A stretch of DNA of 29,623 bases from Savagea sp. (GCA_030146155.1 JASLCF010000092.1:1-29623), one strand, 5' to 3'; shown: positions 15,698 to 23,647, counted from the stretch's first letter. Notes: a model not told the origin generated them from the letters alone. Made by a program: numbers and translations.

Positions 15698-16042
15698 TTG
15701 TCTGAGATTATGAAGCAAATTAAAACAATAGAAGCTTGGGAAGAAATTATAGAACAGTCTAAGCAGTCTCCTCAAATTGTCTTTAAATTTAGTGCCACTT
15801 GTGTAGTTAGTCCACCTGCACATAAGCAAATGTCGAAATTCATGAAAAAAAGTGATGTTCCCGTTCATTTAGTGATTGTTCAGACTGATCCATTGATTAG
15901 TAGTCAAATTGAAAAGGATTTAGGTGTTCGGCATGAATCGCCACAGGTTCTAATTTTAAGTAAAGGGCGAGCTGTGTGGCAAGCTACCCATTATTTAATT
16001 AAAGAAAAAGAAGTTAGAAAAGCTATCGAATTATACGCTTAA
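15698..16042 (+). CDS. ytxJ: Bacilliredoxin-like YtxJ/BrxC family protein
   Basis: This 114-residue thioredoxin-fold protein matches the YtxJ family: 'VFKFSATCVVSPPAHKQM', 'VIVQTDPLISSQIEKDLGVRHESPQVLIL' and 'GRAVWQATHYLIKEKEVRKAI'. YtxJ (BrxC) removes bacillithiol from protein cysteines after oxidative stress. The single active-site cysteine is C35 in 'TCVVS', where YtxJ usually has TCPIS. The start is TTG 15698, with AGAGGCGG seven bases upstream. An earlier TTG at 15653 would add 15 residues unlike the family, and the internal ATG at 15710 has no ribosome binding site. It lies 46 bases after the PlsY-like gene and is probably co-transcribed with it. Confidence 0.85.
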   Translation: MSEIMKQIKTIEAWEEIIEQSKQSPQIVFKFSATCVVSPPAHKQMSKFMKKSDVPVHLVIVQTDPLISSQIEKDLGVRHESPQVLILSKGRAVWQATHYLIKEKEVRKAIELYA

Positions 16043-16089
16043 CAATAAAACGCTTGTCATCAAAAGAGGGATGACAAGCGTTTTATTGT
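16042..16089. terminator. Bidirectional terminator between ytxJ and rpoN
   Basis: A perfect 20-bp stem (16042-16061 with 16070-16089) has an 8-base loop and AAAA/TTTT blocks within the arms. It ends three bases before the rpoN stop on the minus strand. Confidence 0.88.
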
Positions 16090-16091
16090 GT

Positions 16092-17336
16092 TTAGACTCT
16101 CCTTCTGCTAGCAGTAGGAATCAAGAGAAGTTCTCGGTATTTATGTACCGTTCTTCTAGCAATCTGAATGCCATAATTTTCTTGAAGAGTAGTGGCAATT
16201 TTTTGGTCAGATAACGGCTTTTTTGGATCTTCATGTGCGATGAGTTGTTCAATAGTTGCTTGCACAGATACTCGAGAAAGAGATTGTCCGCAATCGCTTT
16301 TAATTTCAGGTTGAAATAATTCTTTCAATGGAAAAGTCCCATGTGGTGTAGCGATGAACTTATTCGTAGTAATTCTGCTGACTGTAGATTCATGCATCTC
16401 CATCTGTTCGGCAATTTGCTTCATCGTCATCGGTTGTAAAGCGTTTTTCCCATAAGCAAAAAAGGCATACTGTAGCTTAGTTATCGTTTCAACAAAAAGA
16501 GTGAGCGTCTCTTTTCTTTTCATTAAACTGTTTTGTAGCCAATGGAATCTCTCTTTCTGATGTTCTAAAAACGCTTTACTTTCGGCATCTTTTTTAGGAA
16601 TGACAGGCGAAATAAAAGACAGTTTAGGTGTATACATCGGATGTAAAGAAAATTGTATTTCCCCATGATTCACTTTGATTGTTATATCAGGAACAATTGT
16701 CTGTGAATCATTTTCATGATCAATATGACAGGGATAGGGGTGAAGTGTACGAATTTCATCCATCGCCTGTCTCACTTTAGGAAGGTCTACTTGTAATTCT
16801 TCTGCAATCCCTTTAAAATCCCCTCGAGCAAGCGCTTCCAAATAATTGTCAATGCAATGAATCGTAAGGGAAGAGAGTCCTTTATGAATCGCTTGGAGTC
16901 GTAAACACTCTTTAGCTGACCTCGCTCCGATTCCTGCTGGTCCAATTTGTTGGAGTAGAGGAATGGCTTGATTGACGATATCAGGTGTGAGAGGTATTTC
17001 ATCTTCTAAATAGCCATTTGATTTCAAGTAAGGCAAGACGGATAGTACGAGGGATAGATCAGTATTTTGAAACTCTAAATGAGCCTGTCTCACTAAATCA
17101 TCATAGGTTAATTCTTCATCTTTAGAAAATCGCTCAATGGTAGGCTCAGTTGTCTTATTTGTCTTTCTATTTTTTTTAGAAAAATCATAAGCTTCATATT
17201 CGATTAGAGGGTGTTCTTCAATCTCTTTTTCAATCAGTTCATGGATATCTGCAATTGAATATTGGAGCATATCGATTGCTTGGCGTAATTGTACCGTCAT
17301 ATGTAATTGCATCGTTTGTGTCTGTTCCAATTTCAT
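16092..17336 (-). CDS. rpoN: RNA polymerase sigma-54 factor (RpoN/SigL)
   Basis: This 414-residue sigma factor reads -24/-12 promoters and needs AAA+ enhancer-binding activators. Region I is glutamine- and leucine-rich ('MKLEQTQTMQLHMTVQLRQAIDMLQYS'). The core-binding region runs through the middle ('LQQIGPAGIGARSAKECLRLQ'). A helix-turn-helix follows ('MTMKQIAEQMEMHESTVSRITTNKF'), and the RpoN box 'ARRTVHKYRE' is at residues 393-402. AAGGAG lies eight bases before ATG 17336; an in-frame GTG three codons earlier overlaps that site. The pepQ terminator lies just upstream, leaving almost no room for a separate promoter. I found no convincing sigma-54 promoter in this window. Confidence 0.93.
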   Translation of the reverse strand: MKLEQTQTMQLHMTVQLRQAIDMLQYSIADIHELIEKEIEEHPLIEYEAYDFSKKNRKTNKTTEPTIERFSKDEELTYDDLVRQAHLEFQNTDLSLVLSVLPYLKSNGYLEDEIPLTPDIVNQAIPLLQQIGPAGIGARSAKECLRLQAIHKGLSSLTIHCIDNYLEALARGDFKGIAEELQVDLPKVRQAMDEIRTLHPYPCHIDHENDSQTIVPDITIKVNHGEIQFSLHPMYTPKLSFISPVIPKKDAESKAFLEHQKERFHWLQNSLMKRKETLTLFVETITKLQYAFFAYGKNALQPMTMKQIAEQMEMHESTVSRITTNKFIATPHGTFPLKELFQPEIKSDCGQSLSRVSVQATIEQLIAHEDPKKPLSDQKIATTLQENYGIQIARRTVHKYRELLLIPTASRRRV

Positions 17337-17357
17337 TGCTATCACTCCTTATAGGAT

Positions 17358-17389
17358 AAAAAGTAGCTGATTGAAAATCAGCTACTTTT
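17358..17389 (-). terminator. Terminator between pepQ and rpoN
   Basis: On the minus strand a stem of about 14 bp (17376-17389 with 17358-17372, loop GAA) is followed by TTTTT. It lies between the pepQ stop and the rpoN ribosome binding site. Confidence 0.85.
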
Positions 17390-17399
17390 ATTTTATCTG

Positions 17400-18506
17400 T
17401 TAGTTATTGATTGAAGCAAGTTCTTTTGGATAAGAAGAAAGGACGACACACTCACCATTTTCATCGATATAAACAGTGTCTTCGATTCTAACACCGCCCC
17501 AGCCTTGGATGTAAATTCCTGGTTCGATTGTGAAGACGTAACCCGGTTTAGCAATCTCTTCATTTTTCATATGAACAGAAGGCTCTTCATGAAGACCAAT
17601 TCCTAAGCCATGGCCTACACGATTATTGAAATATTCACCATAACCTGCATCGTCGATTACTTTACGTGCAGCAATATCAAAGTTCTTCAAAGGTTCGCCA
17701 CCTTTAACTGCAGCAATGCCTGCCTCATTTGAGCGCTTGACAATGTCATAGATTTCTTGTTGTCGCTCAGTTGCTTCGCCCATTACAAAAGTACGTGTGA
17801 TATCTGAACAGTAGCCATCTTTGATTACACCGAAATCGATGAGAAGGAAATCACCTTCCGCTAATACACGCTCACCAGGTGATCCGTGTGGAAGAGCAGA
17901 TTTCTCACCAGCTAATACGATTGTAGAGAATGAAGGGCCATCTGCTCCAAATTTTCTCATTAATGTTTCAAGTAAGCCAACGACTTCTGACTCTGTCATT
18001 CCTACTTTAATTTGTTTAACACCTTCAGCATATACTTCTTCAATAATACGAAGTGCTTCTTTTAATAACACAATTTCTTCAGGTGATTTTTGTTTTCTTT
18101 CATCATTAATGAACGGTTGAATGTTCGCTAATTCGATGTTAGGGAATGTATTCTGTAATAACTTGATACGTTCGTAGTTGATCGAACGATCTTCTAAGCC
18201 TAATGTACCCGATACATGTGGTAAATGTTCTTTCACAACTTCAAATGGAAGTTGCTCATCAGAAATAGGAACAATACCTTGTAAGCCAGTTGCTTCTTCT
18301 GCTGCGTCACGATCAAGAGCAGGAACAAAGAATTTTGTTTGATCTTTCGCTAAGTCGATGAAGAATCCCATGAAACGTTCATGTGGATTAGATAAAAATC
18401 CAGTATAGTAAAAAACGTTCTCTGGGTCGTGAATCATTGCCGTTTGAATATTGTTTTCCTCCATATAGCTTTTAAGCGTAGCTAAACGTTTGTCATAAAT
18501 CGTCAT
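17400..18506 (-). CDS. pepQ: Xaa-Pro dipeptidase (M24 family, PepQ/YkvY type)
   Basis: This 368-residue cytosolic metallopeptidase cleaves X-Pro dipeptides. A creatinase-like N-terminal domain (residues 1 to about 130) is followed by the pita-bread catalytic domain. All five metal ligands are visible: D224 ('LLIDFG'), D235 ('SDITRT'), H299 ('GHGLGIGLHE'), E328 ('TIEPGIY') and E342 ('RIEDT'). AAAGGAG lies ten bases before the ATG, and a good promoter is found upstream. It could also be called an Xaa-Pro aminopeptidase-like protein; family length and the N-domain favour PepQ. It fits with the Opp importer in peptide use. Confidence 0.88.
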   Translation of the reverse strand: MTIYDKRLATLKSYMEENNIQTAMIHDPENVFYYTGFLSNPHERFMGFFIDLAKDQTKFFVPALDRDAAEEATGLQGIVPISDEQLPFEVVKEHLPHVSGTLGLEDRSINYERIKLLQNTFPNIELANIQPFINDERKQKSPEEIVLLKEALRIIEEVYAEGVKQIKVGMTESEVVGLLETLMRKFGADGPSFSTIVLAGEKSALPHGSPGERVLAEGDFLLIDFGVIKDGYCSDITRTFVMGEATERQQEIYDIVKRSNEAGIAAVKGGEPLKNFDIAARKVIDDAGYGEYFNNRVGHGLGIGLHEEPSVHMKNEEIAKPGYVFTIEPGIYIQGWGGVRIEDTVYIDENGECVVLSSYPKELASINN

Positions 18507-18543
18507 TGTTTAAAATCTCCTTTATATTCCGAATTCTATCTCT

Positions 18544-18572
18544 AGTATATGCCTAATTGTTTCAAATGTTAA
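18544..18572 (-). promoter_or_regulatory. Promoter of pepQ
   Basis: The minus strand shows -35 TTAACA (18567-18572), a 17-base spacer and -10 TATACT (18544-18549). Confidence 0.68.
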
Positions 18573-18583
18573 ATGATATAATT

Positions 18584-18620
18584 ATGACATGTGTCATTTA
18601 ATAGTTATGACAACTATGTC
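18584..18620 (+). promoter_or_regulatory. Putative DesR operator upstream of des
   Basis: Two related elements lie side by side: ATGACA-TG-TGTCAT (18584-18597) and ATGACA-ACTA-TGTCTT (18607-18622), the latter also forming the inverted repeat ATAGTT-N5-AACTAT (18601-18617). They lie directly upstream of a weak -35, which is where phosphorylated DesR binds at the B. subtilis des promoter. The repeats are seen; the binding is inferred from the linked des-desK-desR genes. Confidence 0.6.
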
Positions 18621-18649
18621 TTACACTCATCCTCTGAATTCCCTATGAT
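18620..18649 (+). promoter_or_regulatory. Activator-dependent promoter of des
   Basis: A -10 TATGAT (18644-18649) is preceded by a poor -35 (CTTACA at 18620-18625, 18-base spacer). Weak -35 elements are typical of promoters needing an activator such as DesR. Confidence 0.5.
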
Positions 18650-18681
18650 TAAGTTAATCGAATCAACGAAAAGGATGAGTG

Positions 18682-19734
18682 ATGATGAGTAAAGAAAAAA
18701 CAAAAGAATTGCATAAATCCGTAGCCCCTTATGCAAAATCTGATCGTCGAAAAAGTATCGTACAATTGATCAATACCATTCCACCCTTTTTTATTTTTTG
18801 GGTACTTGCTTATTATGCATTTCAAATTTCGCCGTGGTTAATGATACCCGTAGCGATGATTGCTTCAGGATTTGTCGTTCGTACGTTTATCATTTTTCAT
18901 GATTGTACACATGGTTCATTCTTTAAAAACAAGAAAGCCAATGATATTGTTGGAACAATCACGGGTGTATTAACGCTATTCCCGTATGAACAATGGAAAC
19001 GTGAACATGCGATGCACCACGCAACAAGCTCTAACTTGGATAAGCGTGGAGTGGGTGACATTTGGGTAATGACAGTAAAAGAATACGAAGAAGCAACAAA
19101 AATGCAGCGTTTAGGTTATCGTTTGTATCGAAATCCTTTAGTAATGTTTGGCTTAGGGCCTCTTTACTTGGTGCTAGTGTCTAACCGCTTTAACCGAAAA
19201 GGAGTTCGTACTAAAGAAAGATTGAACACTTATTTAACGAATACATTAATTATTGTAGTATATGGTTTGATGAGTTTATGGTTAGGTTGGCAGACATTTT
19301 TTGCTATTCAAGGAACTATCATGTTTGTGGCAGCGATGTTAGGCATTTGGTTATTCTTTATCCAACATACATTCGAAGATTCTTATTTTGAAGAGCAAGA
19401 TGACTGGAATTACGTAAAGGCAGCAGTCGAAGGTAGTTCTTATTATCAACTACCTAAAATTCTTCAGTGGGTGACGGGTAACATTGGTTTTCACCATGTG
19501 CATCATTTATCACCGCGAGTTCCTAACTACAATTTAGAACAAGCGCATGAAGAAGTTGAACCATTGCAGTATGCAACTACTATCACATTGAAGTCGAGTC
19601 TCGCTTCTTTAAAATATAAAGTATATGATCAAGAGAACTATCGTTTCATCACATTTAAAGAGATGCATCAACGATTAAAGCAACCTAAAAAGTCGATTGA
19701 CCTACCTTTGAAACGTAGAGAAGTTGTTAAATAA
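18682..19734 (+). CDS. des: Acyl-lipid fatty acid desaturase Des
   Basis: This 350-residue membrane-bound di-iron enzyme places a double bond into acyl chains of membrane lipids, restoring fluidity in the cold (delta-5 in B. subtilis). The three histidine boxes are HDCTH (73-77), HAMHH (109-113) and HHVHH (271-275), between hydrophobic membrane segments. Long identical stretches with B. subtilis Des are recognisable, such as 'HHATSSNLDKRG' and 'QHTFEDSYFE'. AAGGA at 18671-18675 is six bases before ATG 18682 and nine before ATG 18685, so either start is possible; GTG 18679 is too close. It is followed by its own regulators. Confidence 0.94.
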   Translation: MMSKEKTKELHKSVAPYAKSDRRKSIVQLINTIPPFFIFWVLAYYAFQISPWLMIPVAMIASGFVVRTFIIFHDCTHGSFFKNKKANDIVGTITGVLTLFPYEQWKREHAMHHATSSNLDKRGVGDIWVMTVKEYEEATKMQRLGYRLYRNPLVMFGLGPLYLVLVSNRFNRKGVRTKERLNTYLTNTLIIVVYGLMSLWLGWQTFFAIQGTIMFVAAMLGIWLFFIQHTFEDSYFEEQDDWNYVKAAVEGSSYYQLPKILQWVTGNIGFHHVHHLSPRVPNYNLEQAHEEVEPLQYATTITLKSSLASLKYKVYDQENYRFITFKEMHQRLKQPKKSIDLPLKRREVVK

Positions 19735-19741
19735 TCTATAA

Positions 19742-19806
19742 AAAAATCGTCAATGCTTGTTGTAGTTGTTTCTGTGGAAAACAACGCTTCATCATGGGCG
19801 ATTTTT
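19742..19806 (+). terminator. Possible terminator or attenuator between des and desK
   Basis: AAAAATCG (19742-19749) pairs with CGATTTTT (19799-19806) around an inner hairpin GTTGTTT/AAACAAC (19765-19771 with 19779-19785). A T run closes the structure. The outer stem is AT-rich and the loop long, so termination may be partial and let desK be read through from des. Confidence 0.45.
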
Positions 19807-19835
19807 CTTCTGATTTCATTGAACTTCTACTTTCG

Positions 19836-19844
19836 TGCTACACT
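19836..19844 (+). promoter_or_regulatory. Possible promoter of desK-desR
   Basis: TGC-TACACT resembles an extended -10 element. The -35 region is unconvincing (TTGAAC lies only 14 bases upstream). It would give desKR basal expression independent of des. Confidence 0.4.
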
Positions 19845-19863
19845 AAAAAAAGGAGGAGAGTAG

Positions 19864-21003
19864 ATGACAGAATCGACATGGTTTCATATATTTCCTAAAA
19901 ATCCTTGGATGAGTATTTACTTTTGGGTTATTTTTTGTATTTTACCTTTTTATTTTATTTTTAGATCATCCTCATCTCTCGAGATTATCATTGGGGTTAT
20001 AGGTCTTTTGTTGTTTTTCATTTTTCATTTTTTCTCAACAAGAGCAAGACCCGGCTTTGTCTATATGTGGGTCAGTTTTGAAATGGTTATTCATCTCGCC
20101 ATGACTTTTATGTTTGGTTATGTGTATCTCGCCATTTTTATTGCCTTTTTCATTGGCAATATTAGACAGCCAGTAGGCTTTTATATCATGTATGGATTAC
20201 ATCTTGGCTTCACAATAGTCGCGGTAGTTGCAGGATTCTTTATTGATTTGTCTTTATTTTTACCTCAAATTCCCTATCTTATTTTAACGATCATTGGGGC
20301 AATTCTGTTACCTTTTAATTTATACAATCGGAATAAGCAAGAGAATCTAGAAGTACAGTTGGAATCAGCGAAAGAACAAATTTCTGCTTTACATATCATT
20401 GCAGAAAGGGAACGGATTGCTCGCGATTTGCATGATACGCTAGGGCAAAAATTATCCTTAATTGGACTGAAGAGTGATTTGTCTTATCGGCTAGTTTTAA
20501 AAGATCCAAAGATGGCTCAAAAAGAGATTAAAGATATTCGTGATACAGCAAGGACTGCCTTGAAAGAAGTAAGGGAACTAGTCGCTGGTATGAGAGCTGT
20601 TACTCTCAATGAGGAATTACCAAGGGTCAAACAAATCTTGGCTGCAGCTGAAATGGAATGTCAGATTAAAGGTGATGCAGTCATTAAAAAATTACCTACA
20701 ATCGTCGAAAATGTACTGAGTATGTGTTTAAAAGAAGCGGTCAATAATGTAGTCAAACATAGTGAAGCAACATTGTGTCAAATCACTTTTATTCAACGAC
20801 CGAATGAGTTAGTAGCTATTATTGAGGACGACGGAAAAGGGATTCCGGACGATGTTGAGTATGGCACCGGTATTCGAGGGATGAAAGAACGTTTAGAGTT
20901 CGTGAATGGCTCGATTAAAATTAAGAACGAACGAGGGACGCAATTAGTGATTACAGTCCCTAATGTTATTACACATCAGGTGGAGGAGGATCACGATGAT
21001 TAA
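19864..21003 (+). CDS. desK: Membrane-fluidity sensor histidine kinase DesK
   Basis: This 379-residue sensor has an N-terminal membrane domain of about five segments (residues 17 to about 153). A signalling coiled coil follows ('NKQENLEVQLESAKEQISALH'), then the dimerisation/phosphotransfer helix with phospho-histidine H190 in 'ERIARDLHDTLGQKLSLIGLKSDL', and a HATPase_c domain with N-box 'LKEAVNNVVKHS' and G-box 'DDGKGIP'. The polar 'FPKNPW' before the first membrane helix resembles the B. subtilis 'buoy' that senses membrane thickness. AAAGGAGGAG lies before the ATG. It overlaps desR by eight bases. In the cold it should phosphorylate DesR, and when warm dephosphorylate it. Confidence 0.93.
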   Translation: MTESTWFHIFPKNPWMSIYFWVIFCILPFYFIFRSSSSLEIIIGVIGLLLFFIFHFFSTRARPGFVYMWVSFEMVIHLAMTFMFGYVYLAIFIAFFIGNIRQPVGFYIMYGLHLGFTIVAVVAGFFIDLSLFLPQIPYLILTIIGAILLPFNLYNRNKQENLEVQLESAKEQISALHIIAERERIARDLHDTLGQKLSLIGLKSDLSYRLVLKDPKMAQKEIKDIRDTARTALKEVRELVAGMRAVTLNEELPRVKQILAAAEMECQIKGDAVIKKLPTIVENVLSMCLKEAVNNVVKHSEATLCQITFIQRPNELVAIIEDDGKGIPDDVEYGTGIRGMKERLEFVNGSIKIKNERGTQLVITVPNVITHQVEEDHDD

Positions 21004-21601
21004 AATTGTTATTGCGGAAGATCAAGGTTTAATGTTGGGGGCACTTGGTTCACTCTTGAGTATGGAAGAAGATATGGAAGTTGTTGGGATGGCTAAGAAC
21101 GGTGAAGAAGCTGTTCAATTTGTCAAAGAATATCAACCGGATGTTTGTATTATGGATATTGAAATGCCTGTTATGACAGGTTTAGATGCAGCAGAATCTT
21201 TAGGAGAATCGGATTGTAAGGTTATTATTTTAACTACTTTTGCACGTGCGGGTTATTTTGAAAGAGCGAGGAAAGCAGGTGTGAAAGGCTATTTGTTAAA
21301 AGATAGTCCAATTGAAGAGTTAGTAGATGCCATACGCATGATTATGGAAGGTAAGAGAGTGTACGCTCCTGAATTGGTTGACATTGCTTATGATGAAGTC
21401 GTAGAAAATCCTTTGACAGAAAGAGAAAGTGAAGTATTACGGCTTGTTGCTGAGGGAAAGACGACAAAAGAAATTGCTGGGGAGCTTTACCTAGCCCCTG
21501 GGACTGTGCGTAATTATATTTCTACGATTTTTGAAAAACTAGATGTAGGAAATCGTATTGAAGCGATTGCGAGGTTTAAAGAAAAAGGTTGGTTTCGCTA
21601 G
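20996..21601 (+). CDS. desR: Response regulator DesR (NarL/LuxR family)
   Basis: This 201-residue regulator has a receiver domain with acidic pair E8/D9 and phospho-acceptor D54 in 'CIMDIEMP', and a LuxR-type helix-turn-helix ('NPLTERESEVLRLVAEGKTTKEIAGELYLAPGTVRNYISTIFEKLDVGNR'). D54 is the same position as in B. subtilis DesR. Phosphorylated DesR activates des. The frame opens 11 codons earlier, but GGAGGAGGA (20982-20990) lies five bases before ATG 20996 and the family begins 'MIKIVIAEDQ'. A terminator follows. Confidence 0.94.
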   Translation: MIKIVIAEDQGLMLGALGSLLSMEEDMEVVGMAKNGEEAVQFVKEYQPDVCIMDIEMPVMTGLDAAESLGESDCKVIILTTFARAGYFERARKAGVKGYLLKDSPIEELVDAIRMIMEGKRVYAPELVDIAYDEVVENPLTERESEVLRLVAEGKTTKEIAGELYLAPGTVRNYISTIFEKLDVGNRIEAIARFKEKGWFR

Positions 21602-21645
21602 TCATATTAAGAAATTCTTCAGAAAAAGAATAGCTGAAAGATAAG

Positions 21646-21680
21646 AATCACCTCTCATACTAAAAAGAGAGGTGATTTTT
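21646..21680 (+). terminator. Terminator after desR, overlapping the next ribosome binding site
   Basis: An 11-bp perfect stem (21646-21656 with 21667-21677) has a 10-base loop and five T (21676-21680). Its right arm contains AGAGGTGA (21668-21675), the ribosome binding site of the gene starting at 21682. Confidence 0.88.
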
Positions 21681-21681
21681 G

Positions 21682-22539
21682 ATGAAACGAAAAGGACAAT
21701 TACTACTCGTAGTTGCTGTGATAGGTATTTTACTGTTCATAACGTCTAAAGTGTCCTCAAATGGAGGACAACCCACAAAAGAGTCAGCAATATGGGTACA
21801 ACAACAAGGGGAAGTCATCAAGGAACAACAGGGACAACAACCGTTACCAATAGCTAGTTTATCGAAGGTGATGGTAGGTTATCTCTTATTCGAAGCGTTA
21901 GAAGAAACGGATTTAAATTTCCAATCCGAAGTTACAATTCCTATAGATTTTATGAAGAGATATTCGCATCTTAGTGGGTTAGCCACTGTTCATTTAGAAG
22001 TCGGTCAATCCTATACGATTCGTCAATTGACAGAAGCGATGTTGATTCCATCTGCCAATGATGCAACGGTAGCTATTGCATATGCTTTAGCGAATGATGA
22101 AGAACAATTTGTAGCAAAAATGAATGCAAAAGCAAAAGCGTTAGGCTTAAGTCAAACACAATTCGTCAATGCGACAGGCCTAACCGTAGATGGACAATAT
22201 AATGTAAGTTCAGCAAGAGATTTAGCGACACTGACTTCTTTATTCATTGAAAAATATCCAGAAGTGCTCACGATGACTTCAATGCCAAAAACAACTGCTA
22301 TTCACGATATGACGTATTGGTCTACTAATCATTTATTAAAAGGGATGCCCCATCAATTAGAAGGGGTAGATGGTTTTAAAACAGGATTTACCGAGGATGC
22401 AGGGCATTGTTTGATTACAACAGGAGAGAGAAATGGCAAACGCTTTGTGACGGTAGTTTTAAATGCGAGCGAAGGAGACCCAAAAAATAAAAATAGTAAG
22501 TTTGTTTTAACAGAATCTTTGTTACAAGGGTTGAGATGA
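21682..22539 (+). CDS. D-alanyl-D-alanine carboxypeptidase, S11 family (first paralogue)
   Basis: This 285-residue serine peptidase acts on cell-wall peptide stems outside the membrane. An N-terminal membrane segment (residues 6-22, signal anchor or signal peptide) is followed by the S11 catalytic domain. All three penicillin-binding motifs are present: SxxK as S59-L-S-K62, SxN as S124-A-N126, and KTG at 233-235 ('GFKTGFTEDAGH'). The C-terminal PBP5-like beta domain of DacA is absent. The ATG follows AGAGGTGA by six bases; that site is buried in the preceding terminator hairpin. A close paralogue follows directly, so a duplication is likely. Confidence 0.9.
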   Translation: MKRKGQLLLVVAVIGILLFITSKVSSNGGQPTKESAIWVQQQGEVIKEQQGQQPLPIASLSKVMVGYLLFEALEETDLNFQSEVTIPIDFMKRYSHLSGLATVHLEVGQSYTIRQLTEAMLIPSANDATVAIAYALANDEEQFVAKMNAKAKALGLSQTQFVNATGLTVDGQYNVSSARDLATLTSLFIEKYPEVLTMTSMPKTTAIHDMTYWSTNHLLKGMPHQLEGVDGFKTGFTEDAGHCLITTGERNGKRFVTVVLNASEGDPKNKNSKFVLTESLLQGLR

Positions 22540-22610
22540 TCGGTGGGCAGCCTTGCTATTTCGTGTTAAGATAAGAATGCAAAATATGCAAGGAAAGGTT
22601 TTATTAAAAA

Positions 22611-23600
22611 ATGAAAAAATGGTTAACCATTGCAATTGTTTTTAACTGTTTATTGTTAGTAGGAGCTTATTTTTATAGTCAACAATATAAAAGTAAAGTC
22701 AATGCAGAATTAACAATTCAAAAGGATGAAGTAGCAGAGGAATCACAGTCGCCCGCTTTAGATCCTGTGCCAATAGTAAAAGAAATAGCCACTGGAAGTT
22801 TAGAACAAGAAGCAGTAGATCTACAACCTACTCAAAGTGAATTAGTTGTCAATTTAGCCACTTCTGAACTGATTTACGGTGGAAATATCGATCAGCCTTT
22901 AGGCATTGCAAGTATTTCAAAGATATTTAGCTTAGTCGTTGTGTTGGATGAAATTCGTGCAGGGCATATGTCTTATCATGATCGATATACTGTGCCTGCT
23001 CATTACTTTGATAAGTATGCCTCAATAAGTGGATTAATGCGTTCAGGTATCGAAGTTGGACAGACTTATACGATAAAAGATTTGCTGTATGCAATGATGA
23101 TTCAGTCTGGAAACGATGCGACACTTGCACTTGCTTATGCTACAAGTGGTTCAGAAGAACATATGTTACAAAAAATTAATCAAAAAATAGAGACATTAGG
23201 ATTAGAAAAAACAACGCTGGATAATATCCTTGGCCTTACTGTAGGAGAAGAGTATAATCAGTCAACCACAAGAGAATTAGCAATCACTATACAGGCAATT
23301 CTCCGTGACTATCCAGACGTCGTAGAGATGACACAACTTCCCGTGTATACAATGAGCACAGGTCAAAAAGTCTATGCAACCAATCATTTATTAAAAGGGA
23401 TGAGTCATTACCATCCAGAGGTAAATGGCTTCAAAACAGGTTTTACACCAGAGTCTGGCAATACACTTCTCGCAACGCTCAATCACGACGGCAATCTCTA
23501 TGCGGTTTTATTGTTAAATTATGACGGCGTAGGGGAAACAAAAGGCACCTATAAATTTGATTATGCAAAGTGGTTGATACAAACTTATATTCATTCATAG
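22611..23600 (+). CDS. D-alanyl-D-alanine carboxypeptidase, S11 family (second paralogue)
   Basis: This 329-residue protein has the same architecture as the gene before it. It starts with an N-terminal membrane segment (residues 4-22), then a linker of about 55 residues rich in Glu, Gln and Pro, then the S11 domain. SxxK is S101-I-S-K104, SxN is S166-G-N168 and KTG is 275-277. Shared stretches with the first copy include 'NHLLKGM' and 'GFKTGFTP'. AGGAAAGG lies 12 bases before the ATG, rather far, and no alternative start exists because a stop codon precedes it in frame. CCTTGC (22551-22556) could pair with GCAAGG (22588-22593) over that site. A terminator follows. Confidence 0.9.
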   Translation: MKKWLTIAIVFNCLLLVGAYFYSQQYKSKVNAELTIQKDEVAEESQSPALDPVPIVKEIATGSLEQEAVDLQPTQSELVVNLATSELIYGGNIDQPLGIASISKIFSLVVVLDEIRAGHMSYHDRYTVPAHYFDKYASISGLMRSGIEVGQTYTIKDLLYAMMIQSGNDATLALAYATSGSEEHMLQKINQKIETLGLEKTTLDNILGLTVGEEYNQSTTRELAITIQAILRDYPDVVEMTQLPVYTMSTGQKVYATNHLLKGMSHYHPEVNGFKTGFTPESGNTLLATLNHDGNLYAVLLLNYDGVGETKGTYKFDYAKWLIQTYIHS

Positions 23601-23602
23601 CC

Positions 23603-23638
23603 AAAAGAGCTCCTTTCAATTAGAGAGGAGCTCTTTTT
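23603..23638. terminator. Bidirectional terminator after the carboxypeptidases and the thi operon
   Basis: A 12-bp perfect stem (23603-23614 with 23626-23637) has an 11-base loop and five T (23634-23638). The minus-strand GNAT gene stops ten bases further right, so the hairpin serves both convergent units. Confidence 0.9.
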
Positions 23639-23647
23639 GTACGGCGG

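Noticed and set aside
17821..18120. 99-codon plus-strand frame opposite pepQ
   Set aside because: All five metal ligands and the full family length support pepQ; the opposite frame has no signals.
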